From JBBQYA01 sp031412335 (GTDB taxonomy: Bacteria; Bacteroidota; Bacteroidia; Sphingobacteriales; Sphingobacteriaceae), in contig JANOCT010000015.1 in assembly GCA_031412335.1 (NCBI GenBank), forward strand, positions 1 to 64,000: a DNA stretch of 64,000 bases, written 5' to 3'. Shown here piece after piece: positions 9,306 to 18,080 of this stretch (position 1 is the stretch's first letter; each line of letters opens with the position of its first letter). The notes beneath the pieces were generated by a model. The model was not told the origin of the DNA and made no database searches. It was given only the letters and a program-made list of their open reading frames with translations. The position numbers and the translations under genes are program-made.

Positions 9306-11210
9306 TTATGCTATGTTAGCCTTCCACCAGGTTTGAAAACAAAATATTGCCCAAAGTTGAAAGGTATGATCTTCTTTTGATGCACAATGTTCTTTTACCA
9401 TATTTTGAACGTATTCTACTTCAAAAATATGTTGATTTTGAAGAAATGCTGTTTCTGTAAGCAAAAAAAGCTGTGGTTTTAATTCATTCCGTAGCCAGTT
9501 TCCAACTGGTATTCCAAAGCCAGTTTTAGGATATTTAAAATGCCCAACTGGTAGTAAATGTTTAAAAGAATCTTTTAGAATTCGTTTTTTATTAAAGCCT
9601 TTAATTAGAAAAGTTTCGGGTAGTGTGTTGCTAAATTCAAATAATTTATGATCGAGAAATGGAGCCCGACATTCTAGCGAAGCCAGCATACTTGTCCTAT
9701 CTACTTTTACCAACATATCTCCTTCTAATGAAATATTTTTATCAAGATATCTTGCACGGGTGATATTCCCTCTATGCTTTATATTTTCATCAAAATGGTT
9801 TACGAATTCAGAAGGTGAATCTGAATATTGATTATTTATTAAAAGTTGTTGGAGTTGATTATCATTAAAACCTAAACAAATAATCCGATACATATTTTGT
9901 AGTGCATCTGATTGAAGCGAATTTGTTAATTTCCTAAATTTATAAAGTAAACCTCTACGATTATCGCTGGTTTGTGGCATCAATTTTAATAATGGATTTA
10001 TAATTTTCTGATGGATTCCTGTTGGAATTAGTTCATTATACTTATCAGCAAAATAATTAACCAAATATCTATTGTATCCTCCAAAAGCCTCATCGCCACC
10101 ATCTCCTGTCAGCGCAACTTTTACGTGCTGCCGAGTCATTTTAGCAATAAAATAAGCAGGCAATGCAGAAGAATCAGCAAAAGGCTCGTCAAAATTTAAA
10201 ATGATTTTATCTATTTCTTCAATTAAATCTAAAGGATTAAGAATAAAAGAATGATGATTCGCATTTATATGCTTTGCAACAGATTTAGCTTGAAAGGATT
10301 CATCGAAATTTTTATCATTAAAGCCAACAGAAAAAGTTTCAATCTTTTTATAAATATTCAAATCAGCCATAATTGCAGCAATTATGCTACTATCAACACC
10401 TCCACTCAAAAAAACACCTACCGGAACATCAGCAATCAATCTAAGATTTACGGAATTGTAAACTAAATCGGTTAGTTTTTTACTTGCTTTTGTGTAGTCG
10501 GTTTCCGTTTCTTCTGCCTGTAAATCTATATCCCAATACTTCGTTTGAATTACGTGTAGGTCTTCTGTATCTATTTCTAAATAATGTGCAGGAAGTAATT
10601 TGTGGATACTTTTATATATAGTATATGGTGCTGGAATAAAAGTAAATGATAAAAAAATGTTTAATGCATCAAAATCAAGATTTTTATCAAAAACAAAATT
10701 ATTGGTAATACTTTTAAGCTCAGATGCGAAAATAAAACGCTCATTATCGCTTAAAAAATAAAGTGGTTTTTCACCTAGCCGATCTCTGCCGATCCACAAT
10801 TTGTTCGTGTACTGATCATGAATGGCAAAAGCAAACATGCCATCTAATTTCTCTAAACAGGCTATTCCGTCTAGCTCAAAGAGTTGCAAAACTACTTCTG
10901 TATCTGACTGTGTTTGGAAAGCGCAACCCTGTTTTTCGAGTTCAGCTTTTAGTACTTTATAATTATAAATTTCGCCATTCATTACAATGGAAAGCGTTTT
11001 ATCTTTGTTGTAAAGTGGTTGATCTCCAGTAGTTAAATCAATAATTGAAAGACGTTGCATACCCAATACAACTGCATTATTTCCTTTATTTTGAATAAAA
11101 TATCCATGGCTATCGGGCCCTCTATGTTTTACATCTGCATTCATTTTCTGAATTAGATGTTTACATTCCTGGTCTTCAGCTTTTGCTATAAAACCATTAA
11201 TTCCGCACAT
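9306..11210 (-). CDS. asnB: Glutamine-dependent asparagine synthase-type amidotransferase
   Basis: Class II glutamine amidotransferase fused to an asparagine synthetase domain, 634 residues. The nucleophile Cys2 follows the initiator Met (MCGINGF). RGPDSHG, MNGEIYNY and the ATP pyrophosphatase loop SGGVDSS (269-275) are intact, and GDGGDEAFGGYNRY is present. The biochemical type is ATP-driven transfer of glutamine ammonia to a carboxyl. Inside polysaccharide loci such AsnB/WbpS-like enzymes are thought to amidate uronic acids instead of making asparagine. Free asparagine synthesis cannot be excluded. It sits between the epimerase (3 bases) and the GT4 gene, so is probably part of the same transcript. 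Confidence 0.92.
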   Translation of the reverse strand: MCGINGFIAKAEDQECKHLIQKMNADVKHRGPDSHGYFIQNKGNNAVVLGMQRLSIIDLTTGDQPLYNKDKTLSIVMNGEIYNYKVLKAELEKQGCAFQTQSDTEVVLQLFELDGIACLEKLDGMFAFAIHDQYTNKLWIGRDRLGEKPLYFLSDNERFIFASELKSITNNFVFDKNLDFDALNIFLSFTFIPAPYTIYKSIHKLLPAHYLEIDTEDLHVIQTKYWDIDLQAEETETDYTKASKKLTDLVYNSVNLRLIADVPVGVFLSGGVDSSIIAAIMADLNIYKKIETFSVGFNDKNFDESFQAKSVAKHINANHHSFILNPLDLIEEIDKIILNFDEPFADSSALPAYFIAKMTRQHVKVALTGDGGDEAFGGYNRYLVNYFADKYNELIPTGIHQKIINPLLKLMPQTSDNRRGLLYKFRKLTNSLQSDALQNMYRIICLGFNDNQLQQLLINNQYSDSPSEFVNHFDENIKHRGNITRARYLDKNISLEGDMLVKVDRTSMLASLECRAPFLDHKLFEFSNTLPETFLIKGFNKKRILKDSFKHLLPVGHFKYPKTGFGIPVGNWLRNELKPQLFLLTETAFLQNQHIFEVEYVQNMVKEHCASKEDHTFQLWAIFCFQTWWKANIA

Positions 11211-11213
11211 GTT

Positions 11214-12200
11214 TTACTGTATTTTCTGTTGAAAAAAATCAACTGTTTTAGCAATACCTTCTTCAAATGATACTTCGGGTTGGTAACCAATTACTTCTGA
11301 TGCTCGGCTAACATCTGCAAAACTATGTTGCACATCACCCTTTCTTGGATCTCTAAATGTTGGGTTAATTTCTGTATTCAATCTTTTATTAATTGCATCT
11401 ACTAAAGAAGTCAAAGAAGTTTGCCCTCCAAAAGCTATATTTAAAACAGTATGTTGCTTAATTGTATCGGCAAAAACAGATTTTATGTTAGCCTGCACTA
11501 CATTTGAAACGAAAGTAAAATCTCTTGAATTAATACCATTACCATTGATTACTGGATGTTCTCCTTTTAGCATAGCTGCAACAAATAATGGAATAACGGC
11601 TGCATAAGCACCATTTACATTTTGCTTTGGACCAAAAACATTGAAATAACGAAGTCCAACAGAGTGAAAACCATAAATTGAAGAATAAACTTGAGCATAT
11701 AATTCATTTACATATTTGGTAACAGCATAAGGAGAAAGTGGCTTCCCAATCAAATCTTCTTGTTTGGGCAGAATTGGACTATCTCCATAAGTTGATGAAG
11801 AAGCTGCATAAACGAAACGTTTTATACCTGTTAATCGGGAAGCTTCTAACATATTCAAAAATCCATTAACATTAACTTCATTTGTAGTTAATGGGTCATC
11901 GATAGAGCGCGGAACAGAACCTAATGCAGCCTGATGTAACACAAAATCCATATCATTTACAGCAGTTTTACAAGTTTCAAAATCTCTAATATCGCCTTCT
12001 AGAAATTCAACGTTCGGAAGCGAAAGAAACTCTCGAATATTATCTTTACTTCCCAAAGAAAGGTTATCTAAAATTCTGATTTTTAACGCCTGATGTTGAA
12101 CCAAATACTCAACTAAATTTGATCCAATAAAACCAGCACCACCTGTAATTAGAAATTTTTTATCCGATAAAGACCCAGTATGGTAAGTATTAAATTTCAT
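11214..12200 (-). CDS. NAD-dependent sugar-nucleotide epimerase (extended SDR, UDP-GlcNAc/UDP-Glc 4-epimerase-like)
   Basis: A 328-residue extended short-chain dehydrogenase. The NAD-binding motif GGAGFIGSN is at 20-28 and the catalytic Tyr-x3-Lys is Y158/K162 (SPYAVTK), with the preceding Ser cluster AASSSTYGD at 132-140. HQAALGSVPRSIDDP and RYFNVFGPKQ are typical of the WbpP/Gne/TviC group that interconverts UDP-GlcNAc and UDP-GalNAc, or the matching uronates. It probably supplies a precursor for the polysaccharide built by the surrounding transferases. It lacks membrane segments and so acts in the cytosol. Substrate specificity cannot be read safely from sequence. Confidence 0.88.
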   Translation of the reverse strand: MKFNTYHTGSLSDKKFLITGGAGFIGSNLVEYLVQHQALKIRILDNLSLGSKDNIREFLSLPNVEFLEGDIRDFETCKTAVNDMDFVLHQAALGSVPRSIDDPLTTNEVNVNGFLNMLEASRLTGIKRFVYAASSSTYGDSPILPKQEDLIGKPLSPYAVTKYVNELYAQVYSSIYGFHSVGLRYFNVFGPKQNVNGAYAAVIPLFVAAMLKGEHPVINGNGINSRDFTFVSNVVQANIKSVFADTIKQHTVLNIAFGGQTSLTSLVDAINKRLNTEINPTFRDPRKGDVQHSFADVSRASEVIGYQPEVSFEEGIAKTVDFFQQKIQ

Positions 12201-12355
12201 ACATTAATTTGATTGGTTTGGAATTGTTTTTAGCAAGAATAGACATACTATTTCTTGTGGCTAATATCGGAGAATTTTGGTTAATGTGAATTTTAATATT
12301 TTGAAAGATAGATGTACTGAATTCGTGAGCTCCAAATAATTTATCTAACTTAATT

Positions 12356-13444
12356 TTATGTGTTTTTTATCAACTTCAAAAGTTTAGGGAAATTTGCTGT
12401 AATTGAATACTCCGAAGCTATAATTTTTCTATTTTCAATACCAATATTTTTGTATTTTTCTTCATTAGAAAGCACTTGATTAAGAGCTTCTACCCATTGT
12501 TGTTGCGTATCTGGGAATAATGCAGTTTCGTTTCTATCAATTTTTTTGTTTGCCAATAATGGAGTCGAAATAGTTGGTTTTCCGCAAGCCATATATTGAA
12601 TAAGTTTAAATCCACATTTTCCGTTTTCCCAGTTATTGTCTCTCAATGGCATAATGCCAACGGTAAACTGGGAAATTTCTTTTGCTTCCGTATTACTATT
12701 CCATTCAAAAAGTATGGCATTTGGAAGCTTCTCCTCGATATTTATTTGCTTATCAAATCCTATCAAATGTACTTTACATTGATGATTCTGAGAAAATTCT
12801 TTCAAGGCAGGCAAAATATCAACAATATATTTTGAGGTAGATTTAGAACCAATCCAACCGATAATAAATTCACTATTATCTGTTTCAATAAGAGGATAAT
12901 TGCTCAGATTTACAACTGTAGGTATTTCAACAACTTTATTTGAATATTGCTCACAAAAAGTAGTTAAGTATGGACTTCCAGTCACAACCCAATTTGCATT
13001 TTCTATTGCTTTTTTGAATTTAGATTTGTACCAAGGAATTATAAATTTTGGTTTTAAAGAATCGTAATTATGAAAAACTGCATCATCAAAATCGATTATA
13101 TAGTTGATTCCCATTTTTTTCAACCAATATTCTATTTTAAAAGGGATGTAAGGAAAGAGCTCATATTGAATAATGATTAAATCATATTTGCGTACAGATA
13201 ATAAAACGAACAAACGTTGCAGATAAGCTAAAAAGAGCTTGAAAAAATTGGGTTTTGTTCCATCATTAAACTGTTTGATATACTCATCAGAAAATAACGG
13301 AGAAATAACGCAACTACAGTTTTCGTTTTCTAAAAAAGGCAAATATTGATACATTCGATACCTGCTACTTGCACCAGCAGCAGTATATTTTGGCAAAAAT
13401 AATAGTTGAAGTTTTTTAGTGTTTTGCAAATCAGAATTGAGCAT
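12356..13444 (-). CDS. Glycosyltransferase, GT-B fold (group 1)
   Basis: A 362-residue protein of the GT4-like class. The N terminus (LLFLPKYTAAGASSRYRMYQYLP) is typical of a subgroup that begins with a SSRYR motif. The C-terminal Rossmann half carries FIIGWIGSKSTSKY near residue 195 and a nucleotide-sugar binding stretch GFKLIQYMACGKPTIST around 280, which replaces the canonical E-x7-E. It is predicted to act at the cytosolic membrane face in repeat-unit assembly. It overlaps the upstream GT2 gene by 14 bases. A 155-base spacer separates it from the epimerase gene. Confidence 0.87.
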   Translation of the reverse strand: MLNSDLQNTKKLQLLFLPKYTAAGASSRYRMYQYLPFLENENCSCVISPLFSDEYIKQFNDGTKPNFFKLFLAYLQRLFVLLSVRKYDLIIIQYELFPYIPFKIEYWLKKMGINYIIDFDDAVFHNYDSLKPKFIIPWYKSKFKKAIENANWVVTGSPYLTTFCEQYSNKVVEIPTVVNLSNYPLIETDNSEFIIGWIGSKSTSKYIVDILPALKEFSQNHQCKVHLIGFDKQINIEEKLPNAILFEWNSNTEAKEISQFTVGIMPLRDNNWENGKCGFKLIQYMACGKPTISTPLLANKKIDRNETALFPDTQQQWVEALNQVLSNEEKYKNIGIENRKIIASEYSITANFPKLLKLIKNT

Positions 13445-14363
13445 TAAAAAACAGTTTTTTTATCAATTTAATATATGCACTAATTGTTTGAAAAAATCCT
13501 GCAAAATCACCTCTTACAACTAAATAAACAATTCGTGTTAATGGTTCAATAAAAATCATTAAAAAATAAATAATTACTTTTTCTACAAAAGAAAAATATT
13601 TATTAATATAAACCAATCTGCTATGCAAGGAATAAAATGTGCGAGTTGCTATAATTTGTGAAGATGTGCCACCACCTTCGTGGATGATAGAATTGTCAGA
13701 ATTAAAAAAGACAATTCCACCCGCATTTGCAATTCGCTTAGACAAATCAATATCTTCTAAATAAACAAAATAGGCTTCATCAAAATATCCTACGTCTTCA
13801 AGTATTTCTCTTCTAATAAACATAAAAGAACCCATAACGTGATCAACAATTTTGGAGGAATTATGATCCCATTCAGCCATTATATTTTGAGGAAAAATTG
13901 AAGGAAATAATATTGACAATCCTGTAATTTGATTAAAATACTGTTTTAATGAAGGAAATCTGCTGCATGATTTTAGTACTGAACCATCAGAACGTATCTG
14001 TTTTAATCCCAAAACAGACCAATTCAAATTAGAATTCATCAAATCAAAACAAATGGATAAGGTATTTACCTTAATTTCAGCATCTGGATTTAATAACAAA
14101 ATAAACTTTGAATTTGATAATTTAATTGCCTGATTACAAGCAGCACCAAAACCTAGGTTTTTATTATTTTTAATTACTACTACATCTTGAAATTTATTAT
14201 CAATAATTAATGATCCATCAATAGAACCGTTATCAACTATTATAATTTTATATTTAAAGCCATCTGTTTTTGAATCAATAATACTTTTAATACAGTAAGA
14301 TAATTGTAAACCAGAATTCCAGTTTACAATTATTATATCAATTGTATCTAACTTATTATTCAT
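13431..14363 (-). CDS. Family 2 glycosyltransferase (rhamnosyltransferase-like)
   Basis: A 310-residue GT2 enzyme. The sequence opens with DIIIVNWNSGLQLSYCIKSI, then IIIVDNGSIDGS and NKNLGFGAACNQAI, and has the metal-binding stretch LLNPDAEI near residue 95. These are the hallmarks of the WbbL/rhamnosyltransferase branch. GSFMFIRREILEDVGYFDE and YLEDIDLSKRI follow, with the ED pair serving as candidate catalytic base. A hydrophobic C-terminal segment (about 255-285) may anchor it to the membrane. Its ATG overlaps the end of the Wzy gene by eight bases. The donor is not certain; rhamnose is only the family precedent. Confidence 0.88.
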   Translation of the reverse strand: MNNKLDTIDIIIVNWNSGLQLSYCIKSIIDSKTDGFKYKIIIVDNGSIDGSLIIDNKFQDVVVIKNNKNLGFGAACNQAIKLSNSKFILLLNPDAEIKVNTLSICFDLMNSNLNWSVLGLKQIRSDGSVLKSCSRFPSLKQYFNQITGLSILFPSIFPQNIMAEWDHNSSKIVDHVMGSFMFIRREILEDVGYFDEAYFVYLEDIDLSKRIANAGGIVFFNSDNSIIHEGGGTSSQIIATRTFYSLHSRLVYINKYFSFVEKVIIYFLMIFIEPLTRIVYLVVRGDFAGFFQTISAYIKLIKKLFFNAQF

Positions 14364-15585
14364 TTTGACTGGAAATATTTGTATTTAATTTATTTCTACT
14401 GAAAAAATTTATTAGCGTAATAGGATAAAAAATAATCCACATATAATCTAATTTGCCGATATATGGATTTGTAGCAGAAATAATTAAAAAAACGGTGCTA
14501 GCACAAATAATTATAATTAAATGATTCCCAATTAAATCCTTATACTTTTTAGCTAGTATCAAAGAAAAATAAATAACTGTACTAAAGGATGACAGATATA
14601 AGAAAAACCCAATTAAGCCTTGATGAAATAAAATTGACAAATAAAACAATTCATAAGACCAAGGTTGCTCATAAGATCTTACTACGCTTGCAACAGCCCC
14701 TGCTCCTTTCCCAATAAAAATACTTTCGTAAAATCCATTTAATAAAGCGGGAAATTGATTTGCACGCTCAATATTTGAAGCCTCTTTGTTTTCGAAAAAT
14801 CTATTTTGAAAATTAGTTGATAAATCAGGATAAAAATAAATCAAAATTAAACCTACCAAAAAAATAAACATAACAGATTTAGTTATTAATCCAAAGGCTC
14901 GACTAATTGTAATTCTTCCTGACACTAACATTAAAGACAATAAAACAGGAATGCTGATACCCATAGCTAAAAGTAAACCTCTTCTATTGGCTATAAATCC
15001 AATAAGTAAGATAAAAGAAATAAAAAATAAATCTGATTTTCTTTTTTCCAATATAAACCTTGAAATAAAAAATGGGCCAATAAATAAAAGACTTGCCATT
15101 GCTGGATTTGAAAAAGAAGCGTAGGCCTTTTCAATATTTATGTATGATTTAGAATCTTCATTAAAGAAAAAATCAGAAATTCCATTGTATTGATAAAAAT
15201 TTTCAGATAACTGAAAAATACATAAAATTAAAATTAATATTGCTGAAACTTTAAATATTTTTTCTACTTTTTTAATATATTCAATTTTAAAATGACCTGA
15301 AATAATAAAAAAAAGAATTGGCCAGAGCATCGTAACAGTTAACACACGAAGTGCTCCTGGATTGCCATAAAGCAAGCCTAAAAGTGTATTAAAACATGCA
15401 TACAACAATATGGCTATTAAAAAATAAAGTAATGTTTTATTGTAATATGGCTTTAAAAAAATTACTAAAGGAATTAATAATGCTAATAAAATTACTTTTG
15501 GGAAGCGAAGTAAAGATGCTGTAGGAAGTACTAATAAACTTAACCAAAGTAAACCAGAAATTCGTTGAAAAAAGTTTTGATACAT
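14356..15585 (-). CDS. wzy: O-antigen polymerase-like membrane protein (Wzy)
   Basis: Strongly hydrophobic protein of about 409 residues from the ATG at 15585, with 10-12 predicted transmembrane helices and a larger periplasmic loop around IGKGAGAVASVVRSYEQPWSYELFYL (about residues 290-315). This is the layout of Wzy/O-antigen ligase-polymerase (PF04932-like) proteins. It would join lipid-linked repeat units in the periplasm. The reading frame is open further upstream to a TTG at 15711 and an ATG at 15678, but those overlap wzx by 83 or 50 bases. The start at 15585 leaves a 43-base gap and a normal topology. Waal ligase is the alternative family member. Confidence 0.8.
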   Translation of the reverse strand: MYQNFFQRISGLLWLSLLVLPTASLLRFPKVILLALLIPLVIFLKPYYNKTLLYFLIAILLYACFNTLLGLLYGNPGALRVLTVTMLWPILFFIISGHFKIEYIKKVEKIFKVSAILILILCIFQLSENFYQYNGISDFFFNEDSKSYINIEKAYASFSNPAMASLLFIGPFFISRFILEKRKSDLFFISFILLIGFIANRRGLLLAMGISIPVLLSLMLVSGRITISRAFGLITKSVMFIFLVGLILIYFYPDLSTNFQNRFFENKEASNIERANQFPALLNGFYESIFIGKGAGAVASVVRSYEQPWSYELFYLSILFHQGLIGFFLYLSSFSTVIYFSLILAKKYKDLIGNHLIIIICASTVFLIISATNPYIGKLDYMWIIFYPITLINFFSRNKLNTNISSQNE

Positions 15586-15628
15586 CGCTAAATTTCTGAA
15601 TACATAAATGATATTATTTTGGAAAATT

Positions 15629-16909
15629 TCAAGATAATACGTTTGTTGAATAATTCCAGAATTTACGATCTGAAACATACATATAAACAAGATAAACGAT
15701 TGAACTACCAATAGTGCAATAAGCCGCTGGAGTTACACTTTGATATAACTTAATGAAGTACCAGTTCGCAATTATATTTATACTAAAAGCGATTGAAACA
15801 CCAATTGCCAACTGTTTAGTTTTTTGCTTTAACTCCAAAGGTTTATGAATAAGCATCGCAAACTGCCATAATGCAATTCCAAAAAATATAGGAATAGCTA
15901 ATTTAATGATTTCTAAATCTATTTTGCCCGAAAATAATTTTGAAAAAATACTTCCTCCAAAAAAATAAATTACACTAAAAATAATCAAGAAAATAGCTAG
16001 TTCGGCAAAAATTGCCGTGAATAATAACCGCTTAACTTTACCATAATTCCTTGCATTGTATTGATTTGTTACAGCTGGGAAAAATGCCATTAGAATAGGT
16101 GTACAGGCCATTGTTACCGACTTTCCGATTATGTCATAAAGGGCGGCGTACTTTCCGGAAAGATCATAATCAAGAATTTGGGCGATTATAAAACGGTCGG
16201 AAACATTTAACGCTAATGAAATTCCTAAGAAAATAGTAATTGGATAACCATAATTAAACAATCGCTTTCGAAATATTGCGAATGGTTTTTGCTTTACCTT
16301 GTGGTTCAATACACCCAATAAAATTTTAAAATCAAACAAAATCGGTACAAGAAAACTAATAAATAAAGCAGATAATAAAGTTACTAATTGATCTATTTGC
16401 CAACTATTTTTAATAGAAAAATAAGGTAGAGAAATTAATAAAAGCGTTCGAATAATTTCTAAAATCATTATGGTGACTGGTTTTACATTCGCTTGTTTTA
16501 TTGAAATTAAAATTGAATAAAGCCCGGTGAAAATAAAAATAAAAAAAACCAAAATTGAAGCGAACAAACTTAGTTGCAAGAAAATAAACAAAAAGATGCT
16601 AGCAAAAACGCCTGCTAAACTGCTAATTAAGAATAAGCGATACACAGCAGAAATAAACTCATCTGAATTCTGATATTTGCAGTAAAACCGAATGATACCT
16701 TGGTTAAGCCAGCCAAATGAAAACAAAACAAACAAATTTGTGGCATTTTGAACGATAGAAAACTTAGCAAACACACTTACATCAAATAATTGTACTACAA
16801 GAGGAATAAAAAAAAAGGACAAAATCCCTGGAATTATGACACCGACACCATATTTTGACGCATATTTAAGTGTGCTAACTATTTCTGATTTATGGCTCTG
16901 TGTTGGCAT
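15629..16909 (-). CDS. wzx: Polysaccharide flippase (Wzx, MOP/PST family)
   Basis: A 426-residue polytopic membrane protein with about 12 hydrophobic segments. The N-terminal pattern, KYGVGVIIPGILSFFFIPLVVQ followed by FAKFSIVQNATNLF, is typical of MATE-like PST transporters, and the central GDRFIIAQILD-type stretch (SDRFIIAQILDYDLSGKYA near residue 230) is conserved in Wzx-like proteins. It is predicted to flip undecaprenyl-PP-linked repeat units across the inner membrane. It lies immediately upstream of wzy and downstream of wzz/wza, as expected of a Wzx/Wzy-dependent system. Its C terminus is encoded in DNA that also reads open in the wzy frame. Confidence 0.88.
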   Translation of the reverse strand: MPTQSHKSEIVSTLKYASKYGVGVIIPGILSFFFIPLVVQLFDVSVFAKFSIVQNATNLFVLFSFGWLNQGIIRFYCKYQNSDEFISAVYRLFLISSLAGVFASIFLFIFLQLSLFASILVFFIFIFTGLYSILISIKQANVKPVTIMILEIIRTLLLISLPYFSIKNSWQIDQLVTLLSALFISFLVPILFDFKILLGVLNHKVKQKPFAIFRKRLFNYGYPITIFLGISLALNVSDRFIIAQILDYDLSGKYAALYDIIGKSVTMACTPILMAFFPAVTNQYNARNYGKVKRLLFTAIFAELAIFLIIFSVIYFFGGSIFSKLFSGKIDLEIIKLAIPIFFGIALWQFAMLIHKPLELKQKTKQLAIGVSIAFSINIIANWYFIKLYQSVTPAAYCTIGSSIVYLVYMYVSDRKFWNYSTNVLS

Positions 16910-16998
16910 AATAAATGAACCGCTAGTGTAGAAAATAAATCAGAACGTGTAAATAAAATCAAAAAGCAAGCAATTGTTTATTTGCCTTTTTAATTCCA

Positions 16999-18075
16999 TT
17001 ATCCAATTAAATTTTTAGTTAAATTTCGTCTAACCTGTGTAACAATTAAAACAGAAATTGATAAAATAACTGCAATTAAACCTCCTATTACAAAACCTTT
17101 TACTTTACCAACCATTTTTTCTTCTAAAGGTAAAATTGGTGAATCAATAATTTGAATTAAAGGCTCGTCTCGTAACAAGGTCATTTTAGAAATTTCCAAA
17201 TTTTTCACCAGTTCGCTATAAACAGTATTCAAAATCTCTACGTTTCTTCGCTGTTTTATTTTGCTAACTTGGGCTTTAGCCATTACGATATTTTGCTGTG
17301 CATCTTCTAATTGAGCAGCTCCGCTTAATGCTTTATTTAATTCTAATTTAACTGAATCTGTTCTATTTTGTAGTACCGCTACATTTTTGCGCGATCGTTC
17401 AGTTTTTGTTAGAATATAAAAAGCACTAACATTACTTACCAGCTTTTCTACAAAATACTTAGTAAATTTTTCATCTATAGTTTCGCAGCTAACCGTAATA
17501 ATATCTGTTTTGATATCTCGCTTTTCTATCCTCAAATTGTTTTCAAGAATATCTTTATAAATTAAACGCAATAAACTATCCTGGGTTCTATTGCATAATT
17601 CTCGTTCAACTGGAAAAATAAAATTAGCCGGATTTATTTTATCGTACTTTTCGGCAATTTTACTGAATGACACATAGTGATTAATCAATAATTGAGGTTT
17701 AGAATTTTCATTAATTAACACGGGAGTAAACAAAGCTTTTTCAACCATTAACCGAGATTTGAGTAATTCAAGGATGTTGTCATTCGAAAAAACCCCTCCT
17801 CCATCCGAACCAAGATTGAACCCAAATTGTGTAGCTAAACCAGCATACGCACTTATTGCATTCCTCTCTTCTTCTTCTAAAACAAAATTAAGTTCAGCTT
17901 TGTAAATTGTTTTTTTAATGATAGAATATAAAACTCCTAATGCAGATCCAACTAAAAATGCAATTAAAATAATTTTCCATTTTTTTTTAAAATACCTGTA
18001 CCAGTTAAAAAACTGATTGATGATTTCATTAAGTGAAATATCTTTATCTGAGTTTTGCAAAGGCTGATTGTCCAC
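16999..18075 (-). CDS. Chain-length determinant (Wzz/GumC-like), no kinase domain
   Basis: A 358-residue polysaccharide co-polymerase. A cytosolic N-terminal stretch (DISLNEIINQFFNWYRYFKKKWK) precedes one transmembrane helix at about 34-53. A periplasmic domain with helical segments follows, then a second helix at about 325-345 preceded by the Pro-rich LPLEEKMVGKVKG. This is the Wzz layout. The protein stops after the second helix, so the tyrosine autokinase of Wzc-type proteins is absent and no separate kinase is seen in the locus. It controls glycan length with Wzy and contacts the exporter. The start is GTG at 18075, six bases after the exporter stop. Confidence 0.87.
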   Translation of the reverse strand: MDNQPLQNSDKDISLNEIINQFFNWYRYFKKKWKIILIAFLVGSALGVLYSIIKKTIYKAELNFVLEEEERNAISAYAGLATQFGFNLGSDGGGVFSNDNILELLKSRLMVEKALFTPVLINENSKPQLLINHYVSFSKIAEKYDKINPANFIFPVERELCNRTQDSLLRLIYKDILENNLRIEKRDIKTDIITVSCETIDEKFTKYFVEKLVSNVSAFYILTKTERSRKNVAVLQNRTDSVKLELNKALSGAAQLEDAQQNIVMAKAQVSKIKQRRNVEILNTVYSELVKNLEISKMTLLRDEPLIQIIDSPILPLEEKMVGKVKGFVIGGLIAVILSISVLIVTQVRRNLTKNLIG

Positions 18076-18080
18076 TATTG

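Noticed and set aside
10763..11032. 89-residue plus-strand ORF opposite asnB
   Set aside because: Antisense to the highly conserved glutaminase domain of AsnB.
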